43,132 bases of DNA, taken from the NCBI GenBank assembly GCA_022360555.1, contig JAKSCQ010000146.1:1-43132 (forward strand), in the 5' to 3' direction. Position numbers and translations under genes: made by a program. Below are positions 17,340 through 25,390 of this stretch, one piece after another. Under the pieces are notes generated by a model. It was not told the DNA's origin and did no database searches. It saw only the letters and a program-made list of their open reading frames with translations. The stretch is from Pseudomonadales bacterium. Lineage in GTDB: Bacteria; Pseudomonadota; Gammaproteobacteria; Pseudomonadales; Alcanivoracaceae. Each line of letters opens with the position of its first letter. Position 1 is the first letter of the stretch.

Positions 17340-18859
17340 CAGAGCTCCCCCGCCATCAGGCCCTGATACAATTCGCGATAGGCTCCGAACATGCGCTGCT
17401 GGGTATAGAAGGTTTCCACCCGGCGAATGCCGGCCTGTTGCGCGGTTTTCCAGGCCTGTTCATCGGACAACAGGTCCGCCACGGCATGGCCCAGTGCTTC
17501 CGGGTCGGCGATACCGACCACGGACCCGGCCTTGCCACAGGCTTCATCGTCTTCGCCCAGTCCTTCGATCAGTTGCCGGCAGGAGCCCACGTCGGTCGAG
17601 ACCGCCGGCACGCCAGCGGCAAAGCCTTCCAGCAATACCAGAGGCAGGGCCTCACTGATGGAGCTGAGCACCACCACCCCCACTTTCGGCAGCAGCTCGT
17701 CGATTTTCTGGAAACCGAGAAACTTCACATTCTTTTCCAGTCCCAGGCTGGAGACCAGGCCCCGGCATTCCTCGGCGTAGTCCTTGTCCTCATCTTCCGG
17801 GCCGGCAATCCAGCCTTCCGCTTCGGGGATTTCATTGACCAGGGTGCGCATGGCACGCAAGAAGGTTTTCACATCCTTGATGGGCACCACCCGACCGATC
17901 AGGCAGGCGGTTTGGGGAATGCCTTCGCCGCGCGCGGCACGGACCCTTTCCATCCGTGGCAGGTCGATGCCATTGGGGATATTCAGCGTTCGCTCCGCCG
18001 GCGCCCCGTCGTCCACCTGACGCAGCCGGTTGCGTTCATAGAGCGCCACGATACGGTCCGACGCCTGGTAGCACTCGCGCCCCAGCTCGGTAAAGAAGTT
18101 CACCCACTTCTCGCGAAAGTAGGCCATTTCCGCGTTGTTCTTTTCCACCAGTCCGCGGTTGTCGCTGATCCATTCACTCTGGAACAGGTCGATCTTGCGT
18201 TCCTTGGTGTAGATACCGTGCTCGGATAACAACAAGGGCCTGCCAGTGCGACGCTTGAGCATGGCCCCCAGAAAGCCCGCATAGCCGGTGGAAATAGTGT
18301 GGTACATGCGGGCGGGAATCAGGTTATCGGCGATGTCGTTAAGCACCCAGATGGGCGCATGCATGATGCGCACGGTCCAGAAATAATCCACGAAGGACGG
18401 GTCGCGACTGAAATCCCGGTAGGACTGGGCAATGTAATCCCAACTGGCGCGGCTGTGCAGGAAGGAGTCTTCCGAGAACACCTGGTCCTCGCCGAGATTG
18501 GCGACGATATATTCCAGCAACTCTGCCCGTTCGCGGGTGTGCTCCCCGGCCTTCACCAGTTCATGGAAGCGGCGCATGGACGCGTAGGCCTTGCGGTCTC
18601 CTTTCCGGGGCTTCTTCTGCTCACCACGCTGAAAGTTGTGCAGGTAATGTACCTCCAGATGCACCACGTTATCCGGCAATTCATATTTCATGTCGCCATA
18701 GTCTTCCGGGCGACTGCCAATGAAACAGCAGGCAAACGTATATTCCGGAAAACCGCGAATGATCTGGTTGACCCAACTGGATACCCCGCCACTGACAAAG
18801 GGAAAGGTCCCTTCCAGCAGCAGGCAGATATCGGCCTTGTCCGCTTTAGGAAAACGCAT
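17339..18859 (-). CDS. pelF: PelF, cytosolic Pel glycosyltransferase (GT4)
   Basis: A 506-residue GT-B fold glycosyltransferase that polymerises the Pel backbone in the cytoplasm from UDP-sugars. The N-terminal domain has the PelF signature LLLEGTFPFVSGGVSSWVNQ (residues 13-32). The acceptor/donor cleft motif EX7E, EALPLVLLE, spans Glu403 to Glu411 in the C-terminal domain, preceded by the GRVVPIKDV donor-binding segment at residues 322-330. Length matches the P. aeruginosa protein. The ATG lies inside the end of pelE (14-bp overlap) and the stop overlaps the pelG start, so the gene is tightly coupled to its neighbours. Confidence 0.96.
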   Translation of the reverse strand: MRFPKADKADICLLLEGTFPFVSGGVSSWVNQIIRGFPEYTFACCFIGSRPEDYGDMKYELPDNVVHLEVHYLHNFQRGEQKKPRKGDRKAYASMRRFHELVKAGEHTRERAELLEYIVANLGEDQVFSEDSFLHSRASWDYIAQSYRDFSRDPSFVDYFWTVRIMHAPIWVLNDIADNLIPARMYHTISTGYAGFLGAMLKRRTGRPLLLSEHGIYTKERKIDLFQSEWISDNRGLVEKNNAEMAYFREKWVNFFTELGRECYQASDRIVALYERNRLRQVDDGAPAERTLNIPNGIDLPRMERVRAARGEGIPQTACLIGRVVPIKDVKTFLRAMRTLVNEIPEAEGWIAGPEDEDKDYAEECRGLVSSLGLEKNVKFLGFQKIDELLPKVGVVVLSSISEALPLVLLEGFAAGVPAVSTDVGSCRQLIEGLGEDDEACGKAGSVVGIADPEALGHAVADLLSDEQAWKTAQQAGIRRVETFYTQQRMFGAYRELYQGLMAGEL

Positions 18860-19847
18860 GCGGCCTCCAGTACTCCACGGATTTGCTCAGGGCGGTGAAC
18901 TGGGTGTCCTCGGTAATCTGCCCCATGAGCATGCGTACCAGGGAAAACTGGCGGCGCTCCAGGGCAATTTCCGCCAGCCAGGGATTGACCTGGGCCGCCG
19001 ACAGGCCAAGACGGCGGGCAAAAACCATGGACTGCTGGGCCTCCCCCAGCTTCTCCTGGGCCATCAGAATACGCCCGCGTAACAACCAAAGCCCGGCGTC
19101 TTCCGGACTTTCCATCAGCCCCGCATCCGCATAGAAAGCGGCCCGCTCCAGCGTCAGCTTGAGAATATCGCCGCGCACCAGATCCTGATAACTGAGCTCC
19201 CAGTACAGCTCGGCAAGTCGCCGGACAAGCCGATAGCGGCGCGATTCCTTGGCCCGTTCCAGCAGTTGCAGTACCCGGTCGATATCACGGGTAATTTCCT
19301 TTTCCTTCTGGTCGAGAATGCCGTAGGCCAGCAGACGCAGATCTTCATAGTCATCGCCCAGGGAATCGCGCAACAAACGGCCTGTCACCCTGGCGGGCAT
19401 GTCGCGCAACACCAGCATGCCCTGGATACGCAGGGCGTTGGGCACGTTGCCACTGGTCATCAGACTCTTGAGATCCACCTGCCGGAAGGTGGCCTCCTGC
19501 CGGGCGCTGACCGGGGTGAAATAGGGGCTGGCCACCAGGGCAAAAGGCTTGTGGCGAAACAGTGCCGGCAACCACACCCCCACCAGCACACCGCCGACAA
19601 TGGTCAGCAAACCAATCGCCGGAATAAAAAACGCAAAGGCAAAAACCAGCAGCAGCGAAAGTAATTTTGGTTCCCGAAAGCGGGTGGGCATAAAACCCCA
19701 GGCGGCAATGGACAATAATGCTGACGCCAGACCATGGGCAATCAGATAGAGAAAAAACAGGGCCAGCGAATTGTCACTGCCGAGCAACAACAAGACCGAG
19801 GCCAGCTCGGTACTGATGGCATAGAACAGCAGCTTCAGGCTAGACAC
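18846..19847 (-). CDS. pelE: PelE, inner-membrane TPR protein of the Pel complex
   Basis: A 333-residue protein. Two to three N-terminal hydrophobic segments (about residues 5-50 and 60-95) are followed by a cytosolic helical domain with TPR-like repeats (LLRGRILMAQEKLGEAQQSM at about 265-284). In P. aeruginosa PelE joins PelD and PelG in the inner-membrane synthase/transport complex. The start is GTG at 19847, preceded by a strong GGAGGTG site, and lies 8 bp inside the pelD end. Identification depends on position and architecture as well as sequence, since PelE is a weakly conserved protein. Confidence 0.92.
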   Translation of the reverse strand: MSSLKLLFYAISTELASVLLLLGSDNSLALFFLYLIAHGLASALLSIAAWGFMPTRFREPKLLSLLLVFAFAFFIPAIGLLTIVGGVLVGVWLPALFRHKPFALVASPYFTPVSARQEATFRQVDLKSLMTSGNVPNALRIQGMLVLRDMPARVTGRLLRDSLGDDYEDLRLLAYGILDQKEKEITRDIDRVLQLLERAKESRRYRLVRRLAELYWELSYQDLVRGDILKLTLERAAFYADAGLMESPEDAGLWLLRGRILMAQEKLGEAQQSMVFARRLGLSAAQVNPWLAEIALERRQFSLVRMLMGQITEDTQFTALSKSVEYWRPHAFS

Positions 19848-21174
19848 CGGACACCTCCAGCAACGTCTTCACCTGATCCTGTGGTGGATGCTCGCCCAGG
19901 AAACGGTAGAAGAATTGAACGCCGGCCTGGCGAAGGCTCATGAAGGCATAGTCTTCCTGCAGCCATTTTTCGGTGCGCAGCACAAAGCCTTCCAGACTGG
20001 ATTCCCCGGTCATGGGCATCATGATCATCAGGGTTCGGTCATTGATCCACCAGGCCAGGTCCAGGCTGCGCATCCCTCTCGCCAGGGCATCCAGAATCTG
20101 CCCCGCCTGTTCACTCTCGTCGGCCACGAACACGGTCAGCGCCGTTTCCACATGCGCATCACCGTGCAAGCGGGCCAGGGCCACCAACTCGCTGGCCATG
20201 CGGAACGGCATTTGTGGCCAGGTATCCAGCAGCGCATCCACTGCTTCACCGTTGTAGGCCACATCCGCGTAGAAGTTGAGCAGCACCGACAGCAGTTGCA
20301 GGTTTTCTTCGTTCATGGACAGGAATGGCAGACGTTCCACCACCAGCATGCCGATCACTTCACCGGTGCTGTTGGCAATCGGAGCGGCCACCAGGTACAG
20401 GCCGTGATAGTGCTCGTCGTATTCGTGCTGCTGGATATGGGCCAGCATGTTGTTTTCCAGCGCGTGAGCCATCAGGGCATTGTCCTGCTCCAGGGGTTTG
20501 GTTTCGCCCAGCAGTGCCACCGCCTTGTCCTGAACCTGATCATTGGCCACCGGATAGATCGCCGCGCGCTGTAGCTGGCAGTATTCCGCCAGCAGGTTGA
20601 TCAGATCATCCGCCGCCGGCAAGGTACGGTTGTCGCTTTCATCCAGAGTCAGGTCACGCAGGCGAGCCAGGGCATCGCGCACGGTGTAGGGTTTGACCAG
20701 CAGGTTTTCTTCCAGCCGGTCATGGGACAGACGCAGCAGCACATAACGCTGGGTCAGGTTCTGGAGTCGCTCCAGCGCATAGCTGGCCGCACTGTCGGCA
20801 CGCATCAACCGCACCCGCCACATATCAGCGAATTCGCCACAGACCAGGGTCAGAATCAGGCCGCCGAGCATCAGGGCTTCAGGAAAAGCGACCCCCTCGT
20901 AGAAACCCATGGCGCGCAGTGCGAACCAGCTTGCCAGCAAGCAGAGCATGGCAAAACCGCCTGCCAGGCTGCCATAACGCAGCGCCACCAGTATCGGCAC
21001 CATCAAAAACCAGCGGAACTGCCCGGTGACGGCCAGCGGGTCGCTGTCCGTAAGAAACAGGCCAAACGCCACCGCCAATAATGTCAGGGCAATGGATTCG
21101 ATAATCGCCCAACTGGCCCGCGCCTCGGGGGCAAACAGGGCGAAAAGTTTTCCCTTGCCGATCTTTTCCAGCAT
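19840..21174 (-). CDS. pelD: PelD, c-di-GMP receptor of the Pel synthase
   Basis: A 444-residue inner-membrane regulator that switches on Pel synthesis when it binds cyclic di-GMP. Four hydrophobic segments occupy residues 22-115. A coiled linker (ALERLQNLTQRYVLL) leads to a GAF domain at about 155-310 (AAPIANSTGEVIGMLVVERL). A degenerate GGDEF domain follows. It lacks the active GGDEF tetrad but retains an RxxD inhibitory-site motif, RSLD at 369-372, the element used for ligand binding in P. aeruginosa PelD; Arg400 may be the further arginine contact. Its ATG overlaps the pelC stop by one base. Confidence 0.95.
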   Translation of the reverse strand: MLEKIGKGKLFALFAPEARASWAIIESIALTLLAVAFGLFLTDSDPLAVTGQFRWFLMVPILVALRYGSLAGGFAMLCLLASWFALRAMGFYEGVAFPEALMLGGLILTLVCGEFADMWRVRLMRADSAASYALERLQNLTQRYVLLRLSHDRLEENLLVKPYTVRDALARLRDLTLDESDNRTLPAADDLINLLAEYCQLQRAAIYPVANDQVQDKAVALLGETKPLEQDNALMAHALENNMLAHIQQHEYDEHYHGLYLVAAPIANSTGEVIGMLVVERLPFLSMNEENLQLLSVLLNFYADVAYNGEAVDALLDTWPQMPFRMASELVALARLHGDAHVETALTVFVADESEQAGQILDALARGMRSLDLAWWINDRTLMIMMPMTGESSLEGFVLRTEKWLQEDYAFMSLRQAGVQFFYRFLGEHPPQDQVKTLLEVSGV

Positions 21175-21683
21175 CAGTCAATAACCGGAGCGATGAGTTT
21201 ATCGATGACTTTCTGCCCGGTTTCACTGAGGGAATCCCGGGCCCAGCCGGCGCGCGAGGCCGTGCCACTGTAAACGATGTCGCCGGATGGCAGCTCACGG
21301 ATTTCCACCATCACCCCCACGGCGGGCTCACCATCCACCCCGGTCTTGTAGCGCCATTCGTGCACCACACCACTGACCACATAGCGGGCAGACTGGCCCT
21401 TGATCCAGTCCTGCATTTTCTCGCGACTGGCGGAGGACGAGGCTTCGAACAGCAGACCGTCGTTCCCGGTATCCGGGTACATGGCCACCGTTTCCACGCC
21501 ATGGCGATACAGTACCGCCTCGGTGATGGCCGCCGCCCGCAACCCGGCCTGGGGAGTGGCGGTACGGTTGATCAGTGGCAACACCAGCCAGGTCCCCTCG
21601 GCACTGAGCGATACGTCCTGAGTGCTGCGCACATGGGTACAGCCAGCCAGTACGATCACCATTATCATTAACAGTATTCTCAT
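21174..21683 (-). CDS. pelC: PelC, outer-membrane lipoprotein of Pel export
   Basis: A 169-residue lipoprotein. The lipobox VLAGC gives a lipidated Cys15, and the following Thr predicts transfer to the outer membrane. In P. aeruginosa PelC forms a dodecameric ring under the PelB barrel that funnels the cationic polymer to the pore. The alpha/beta fold segments (VLPLINRTATPQAG, RYVVSGVVHEWRYK, VGVMVEIRELPSGDIVYSG) fit that family. ATG 21683 is chosen because AAGGAG lies just upstream; the longer frame to 21746 lacks a lipoprotein signal at its start. The 72 bp between it and pelB is the longest gap in the operon. Confidence 0.94.
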   Translation of the reverse strand: MRILLMIMVIVLAGCTHVRSTQDVSLSAEGTWLVLPLINRTATPQAGLRAAAITEAVLYRHGVETVAMYPDTGNDGLLFEASSSASREKMQDWIKGQSARYVVSGVVHEWRYKTGVDGEPAVGVMVEIRELPSGDIVYSGTASRAGWARDSLSETGQKVIDKLIAPVID

Positions 21684-21755
21684 GCCCTGCTCCTTTATGT
21701 TGCTGTCCTGTTTTGATGCCGGACCGGGTCCGCCATGACGGTGCATTTATCCGCG

Positions 21756-24515
21756 TCAGTAATAAAGTCGATATTGCAGTCCCAGACGGTAACTGTCTTC
21801 GCTATTACCGCCGGTATTGAGTTGTCTTTCCATGTACAGCGACCAGGCATCGCGACCAATTAGCGGCCCGGACAGGCCGGCGCGGCCCACAAAGCCGTCA
21901 CCGGCAATACTGTTATGGCTGTAACCCAGCTCTGCCCAGCCCTGAAAACGGTGTGGCCGGATATGCACATCCGGCATGCCCAGTAGCAGCGCGGCTTCCG
22001 TTTCCGTGTAATCCTGCGGCAGCGGCTCGCTGGATGCACCGGGCGGAAGCAAGGCCTGGATCTCCGCCATGCTGTCGCCACGGGTGTCGAAAGCCGCCCG
22101 GGTGTGACGCAGCTTGAGGCCGGGGGAAAAGCGGGACAGCCAGGGCCGCCAGGTGCTCTGCAGGTTCAGGATCTGCCCTTCCCCCAGGTTCTGGTCATTG
22201 AGGTCGTGATAGTCGTAGCCGGACCAGTCCAGACTGTTCTGCCAGCTACCCGCCGGTGACCAGTTGAGCTGAAACTGGCTGCCGGTACGTGAGCCTCCCA
22301 GCATCAGCAGCGAGGTCTCATCCGCCGGCATGCGCCACTGGTAACGCCAGGCGCCGGACCAGTCGGAGGTGGCGGTCAATCCCAGCTCCATATCCGCCAT
22401 GGTCTCGGTATTGCCAAACAGGGATCGCTGCCCGGCAGACAGCCGGTAGCGATACTGTTGGCGCCGGGTCTGCCAGGACAGGGCAAACCGGGTTTCCTCA
22501 TCGTCCACCGTCAACAGGGTGTCGTCGTTACTGCTGAACTGCCGGTATTCCACTGCCGCCGCCAGCTCGCTGTGGTCGCTGATCGGCTGGTATTGGGTAA
22601 AGCGCCAGTCGGCGATATCCAGCGCCCCGATGCGACGCTGTTCAGCTTCCACCTCCGATGACTGCGCCGCTGGCAGCAGCAGCGATTCCTGCAGCAGATG
22701 GTCACCGGCAAGCTGCGGAGCCCCTTCCTGCATCTCCGCATAGGCGGCCAGGGCCTGGCGGTGCTGATCCAGGCGCACATGACCTTCCAGAATTTCACTG
22801 AGAGTCAGTTGGCCCCGATAGCGATGGCTGACCCAGGCGGCGCTGTCCTGATCATCCTGCAACAGGGCATAGGCCAGGGCGGAGCCGGCTTCCAGTACCC
22901 CCTGCTCGCGTTTCTTCTCCACGTACCAGGCCATGGCCAGTTCCGGATGGCTGTGCCCCATGGCCCATTGCGCCAGCCATTCGGCCTGCTCGGCGTCAGG
23001 CATCGGCTCGTCACTGGCCATCTGCCGGGCCAGACGCAGGGAGGCATCGCCATCGGCAAAGACCTGGCTGAGGGTGAGCCGCAGGTTGCGGTACACCGAT
23101 TGCTTGTCGGCGGGCACCGTAAACGGCACTTTGTTGTGCAAGGTGCGCAGCACCGACCAGGCCTGATCATCGCGCCCGGCGGCAAGCAATGCCTGGGCGT
23201 AATACCACTGTCGCTCCCAGTCATTGGGGGCGGTCTGCAACAGACGGGTTTCATAACGCAGGGACTGTTCGGCATCGCCCAGCGCCATATGCGCGGCGGC
23301 CAGCACTTCCCAGTAGCGGCGGTCGGTACGCACGTCGTCTTCCCAGGCAATCAGCCCGCGCCGTACCTTGGCATCGTTACCGCTGGAAATTTGCAGCCAC
23401 AGCCAGGCAATGCGGGTTTCGCGGTTTGCCGGGGCCTGCTTCAGGGCCCGTTGCAGCCAGAGGTTGGCCTCTTCATAGCGCCCTTCGCGCAGCATCAGGT
23501 TGGCATAAAAACGCTGGAAGGCAGCATCCTGCTGCAGCACCTTTTTCTGTTCATCGGTGAGCCCGTCAAGAAAACGGTCGATGCCGGCCCAGTCCTGGTT
23601 GTCCGCCATCTGGTACAGGGCACCCAGGGCAAATTGTTGCTCGCCGTTTTTGCGCCAGGCCCGTTCCATCAATGTCGCCACTCGGGCGCGGTCGTGGTAG
23701 CGGGCCAGCGAAATGTACTGGTACAGGTCCACGGTGTTGTCGTCATCGTTGGCCACCAGTTTGCGGTAGCCTGCCATGGCCTGCTGCCAGTCTCCTTCTT
23801 CACTGGCCATGACCGCCTGCAACCGGGTCAGCCGCGGCACATAGGGCAAGGCCTCCACATCCTTTTCGAGGCCGGACAGGGCCCGCTCACGCTCGCCCTG
23901 GCGCCAGAGAAACTGTGCTGTCTGAAACGCCATTTCCGGCTCGGCACCATAGCGATCCATGTACTCGCGACCATAACGCGCCGCCAGCCTATCCTCTCCC
24001 ATGTTGGCCGCCAGCCGCTGCATTTCCCGGAGTGCGGCCGGGCCGGGATAACGGCCATGCCAGTCACTCAGGAACGCCAACCCTTCATCCGGCTTGCCGA
24101 GCAGCTCGTACTGCTCGGCAATGGTGGCAATCAGGGAGGCATCACGGGGGCTGGCGCGCAGTTGCGCGGTATAAGCCTGCAACAGCAGGGTGTTGTCATA
24201 GGCAAGCGGCGCCAGTTCGATGACCTGCTGCCAGGCTTCCGGATCCCCGGTGCGCTCGGCGATCGCCTGCCAACTGTCCAGGGCGGTCTGCACATCCCCC
24301 TGCCAGCGGGCCACATCCACCAAACGACGGCGCCAGCGAAGGTCCTCCGGTCGCCAGTAGAGCGCGTTCTCCACCACCTGCCGGGCCCGTCCCAGATTGC
24401 CAGCGCCCACGAACACCTGGTAGCTATGCTCGTAGTATTTCTCCACATAAGGCTCCGGTGTCTGTGCCTGGGCCAGAGCGGACAACAGCGTCAGGGGAAG
24501 TACCAGCCGTTTCAT
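21756..24515 (-). CDS. pelB: PelB C-terminal protein: periplasmic TPR scaffold plus outer-membrane beta-barrel
   Basis: A 919-residue protein corresponding to most of the normal PelB (about 1190 residues in P. aeruginosa). It has its own signal peptide (MKRLVLPLTLLSALAQAQ), so it is made as a separate exported protein. Residues about 25-600 are helical TPR repeats that in PelB bind and regulate PelA. Residues about 620-919 alternate as beta strands and end in Tyr-Tyr, as outer-membrane barrels do; this is the Pel export porin. The ATG at 24515 overlaps the stop of the upstream PelB N-terminal gene (ATGA), so translation is coupled. A simple frameshift would leave the hydrophobic signal peptide inside a fused protein, so a genuine split is favoured. 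Confidence 0.92.
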   Translation of the reverse strand: MKRLVLPLTLLSALAQAQTPEPYVEKYYEHSYQVFVGAGNLGRARQVVENALYWRPEDLRWRRRLVDVARWQGDVQTALDSWQAIAERTGDPEAWQQVIELAPLAYDNTLLLQAYTAQLRASPRDASLIATIAEQYELLGKPDEGLAFLSDWHGRYPGPAALREMQRLAANMGEDRLAARYGREYMDRYGAEPEMAFQTAQFLWRQGERERALSGLEKDVEALPYVPRLTRLQAVMASEEGDWQQAMAGYRKLVANDDDNTVDLYQYISLARYHDRARVATLMERAWRKNGEQQFALGALYQMADNQDWAGIDRFLDGLTDEQKKVLQQDAAFQRFYANLMLREGRYEEANLWLQRALKQAPANRETRIAWLWLQISSGNDAKVRRGLIAWEDDVRTDRRYWEVLAAAHMALGDAEQSLRYETRLLQTAPNDWERQWYYAQALLAAGRDDQAWSVLRTLHNKVPFTVPADKQSVYRNLRLTLSQVFADGDASLRLARQMASDEPMPDAEQAEWLAQWAMGHSHPELAMAWYVEKKREQGVLEAGSALAYALLQDDQDSAAWVSHRYRGQLTLSEILEGHVRLDQHRQALAAYAEMQEGAPQLAGDHLLQESLLLPAAQSSEVEAEQRRIGALDIADWRFTQYQPISDHSELAAAVEYRQFSSNDDTLLTVDDEETRFALSWQTRRQQYRYRLSAGQRSLFGNTETMADMELGLTATSDWSGAWRYQWRMPADETSLLMLGGSRTGSQFQLNWSPAGSWQNSLDWSGYDYHDLNDQNLGEGQILNLQSTWRPWLSRFSPGLKLRHTRAAFDTRGDSMAEIQALLPPGASSEPLPQDYTETEAALLLGMPDVHIRPHRFQGWAELGYSHNSIAGDGFVGRAGLSGPLIGRDAWSLYMERQLNTGGNSEDSYRLGLQYRLYY

Positions 24516-25390
24516 GGCGTGCCCTTCCCGTCGTCGGGAAGTTTCAACAAGCGAATGGCGTAACGCTGCGCCTGGGCCAGGTTGCCACCGGCCTGGGCCA
24601 GGCGCATCAGCCGATACAGCACCCACTTGTCCTGATAGAAACGCCGCTCATGGGTGGAGGCCAGCAACAGGGCTTCCTGGTGATAGCCACCGGCCTCCAG
24701 GGTCGCCAATGCGGCCAGAAAATAGCGTCGCCGCATGCCGTAATTATCACTGGCTTGCATGGCATCCATATGGGAACGGGCGGCGGCCCGATACTGGCCA
24801 TGGGCCAACAGGGTCTTGGCTGCCTTCTCATGCCAGAAACTGGCATTCATGCTGGCACTGGCGATGCGTTGGTAGGCATCCGCCGCCCGGCGAACCTCAC
24901 CCAATAGCAATGCCATTCGGGCATAGCGTAGTCGCTGCTCGCTATCGAGCCCGGACCAGTCCTGCTGGTCGAGCTGTTGGGCGGTTTCGAAATGCAGCAT
25001 GGTGCCGGCACGGTTGCCGGGCTCAATGGTCATCAGCCGGTTGAAATCCCGGTTCAGGCGCAGCCAGGCTATCTCTTGCCCGTAACGGTCGTCATTACCC
25101 GCCACATAGGCCAGTTGCGCATCCGCTTCACTGAAACGGCCCAGCTTGATCAGCTCGCGAGCCATCAACAGACGCAGTTCGTAATCATCTGGCTTGGCTT
25201 TCAGCCAGGCCTGCATATAGCTGAGGCTGACTGCATCGAGGCGCGCATTGCGCAAGGTAGAGTGCAACTCCCGGGGAAAGGCCAGCCAGCACACCACGCC
25301 CAGTGCCAGCAAGAAAGCCAGCAGTTCCGGCAGCCCCACCACCCGGAGGCGTTCAGTGCGAACATCGTAACCGTAGCTCGTTGAGCTCAT
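24512..25390 (-). CDS. pelB: PelB N-terminal protein: inner-membrane-anchored TPR fragment
   Basis: A 292-residue protein matching the N-terminal part of PelB. A short cytosolic tail (MSSTSYGYDVRTERLRVVG) precedes one transmembrane helix at about residues 19-38, then helical TPR-like repeats (LKAKPDDYELRLLMARELIKLGRFSEADAQL) in the periplasm. In P. aeruginosa this region is continuous with the rest of PelB and anchors it to the inner membrane. Here it ends at a stop codon that overlaps the start of the second PelB gene. ATG 25390 has GGAG upstream and lies 38 bp inside the pelA 3' end. Sequence alone cannot show whether the two products stay associated. Confidence 0.88.
   Translation of the reverse strand: MSSTSYGYDVRTERLRVVGLPELLAFLLALGVVCWLAFPRELHSTLRNARLDAVSLSYMQAWLKAKPDDYELRLLMARELIKLGRFSEADAQLAYVAGNDDRYGQEIAWLRLNRDFNRLMTIEPGNRAGTMLHFETAQQLDQQDWSGLDSEQRLRYARMALLLGEVRRAADAYQRIASASMNASFWHEKAAKTLLAHGQYRAAARSHMDAMQASDNYGMRRRYFLAALATLEAGGYHQEALLLASTHERRFYQDKWVLYRLMRLAQAGGNLAQAQRYAIRLLKLPDDGKGTP

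Noticed and set aside
22698-24563. Plus-strand open frame of about 620 codons opposite pelB
   Set aside because: Antisense to TPR-coding sequence; no domain, no ribosome site, His/Gln/Pro-biased composition.
24512-24626. Simple frameshift joining the two PelB genes
   Set aside because: The second gene starts with a complete signal peptide that would lie inside the fused protein, and the ATGA overlap is a normal coupling arrangement.
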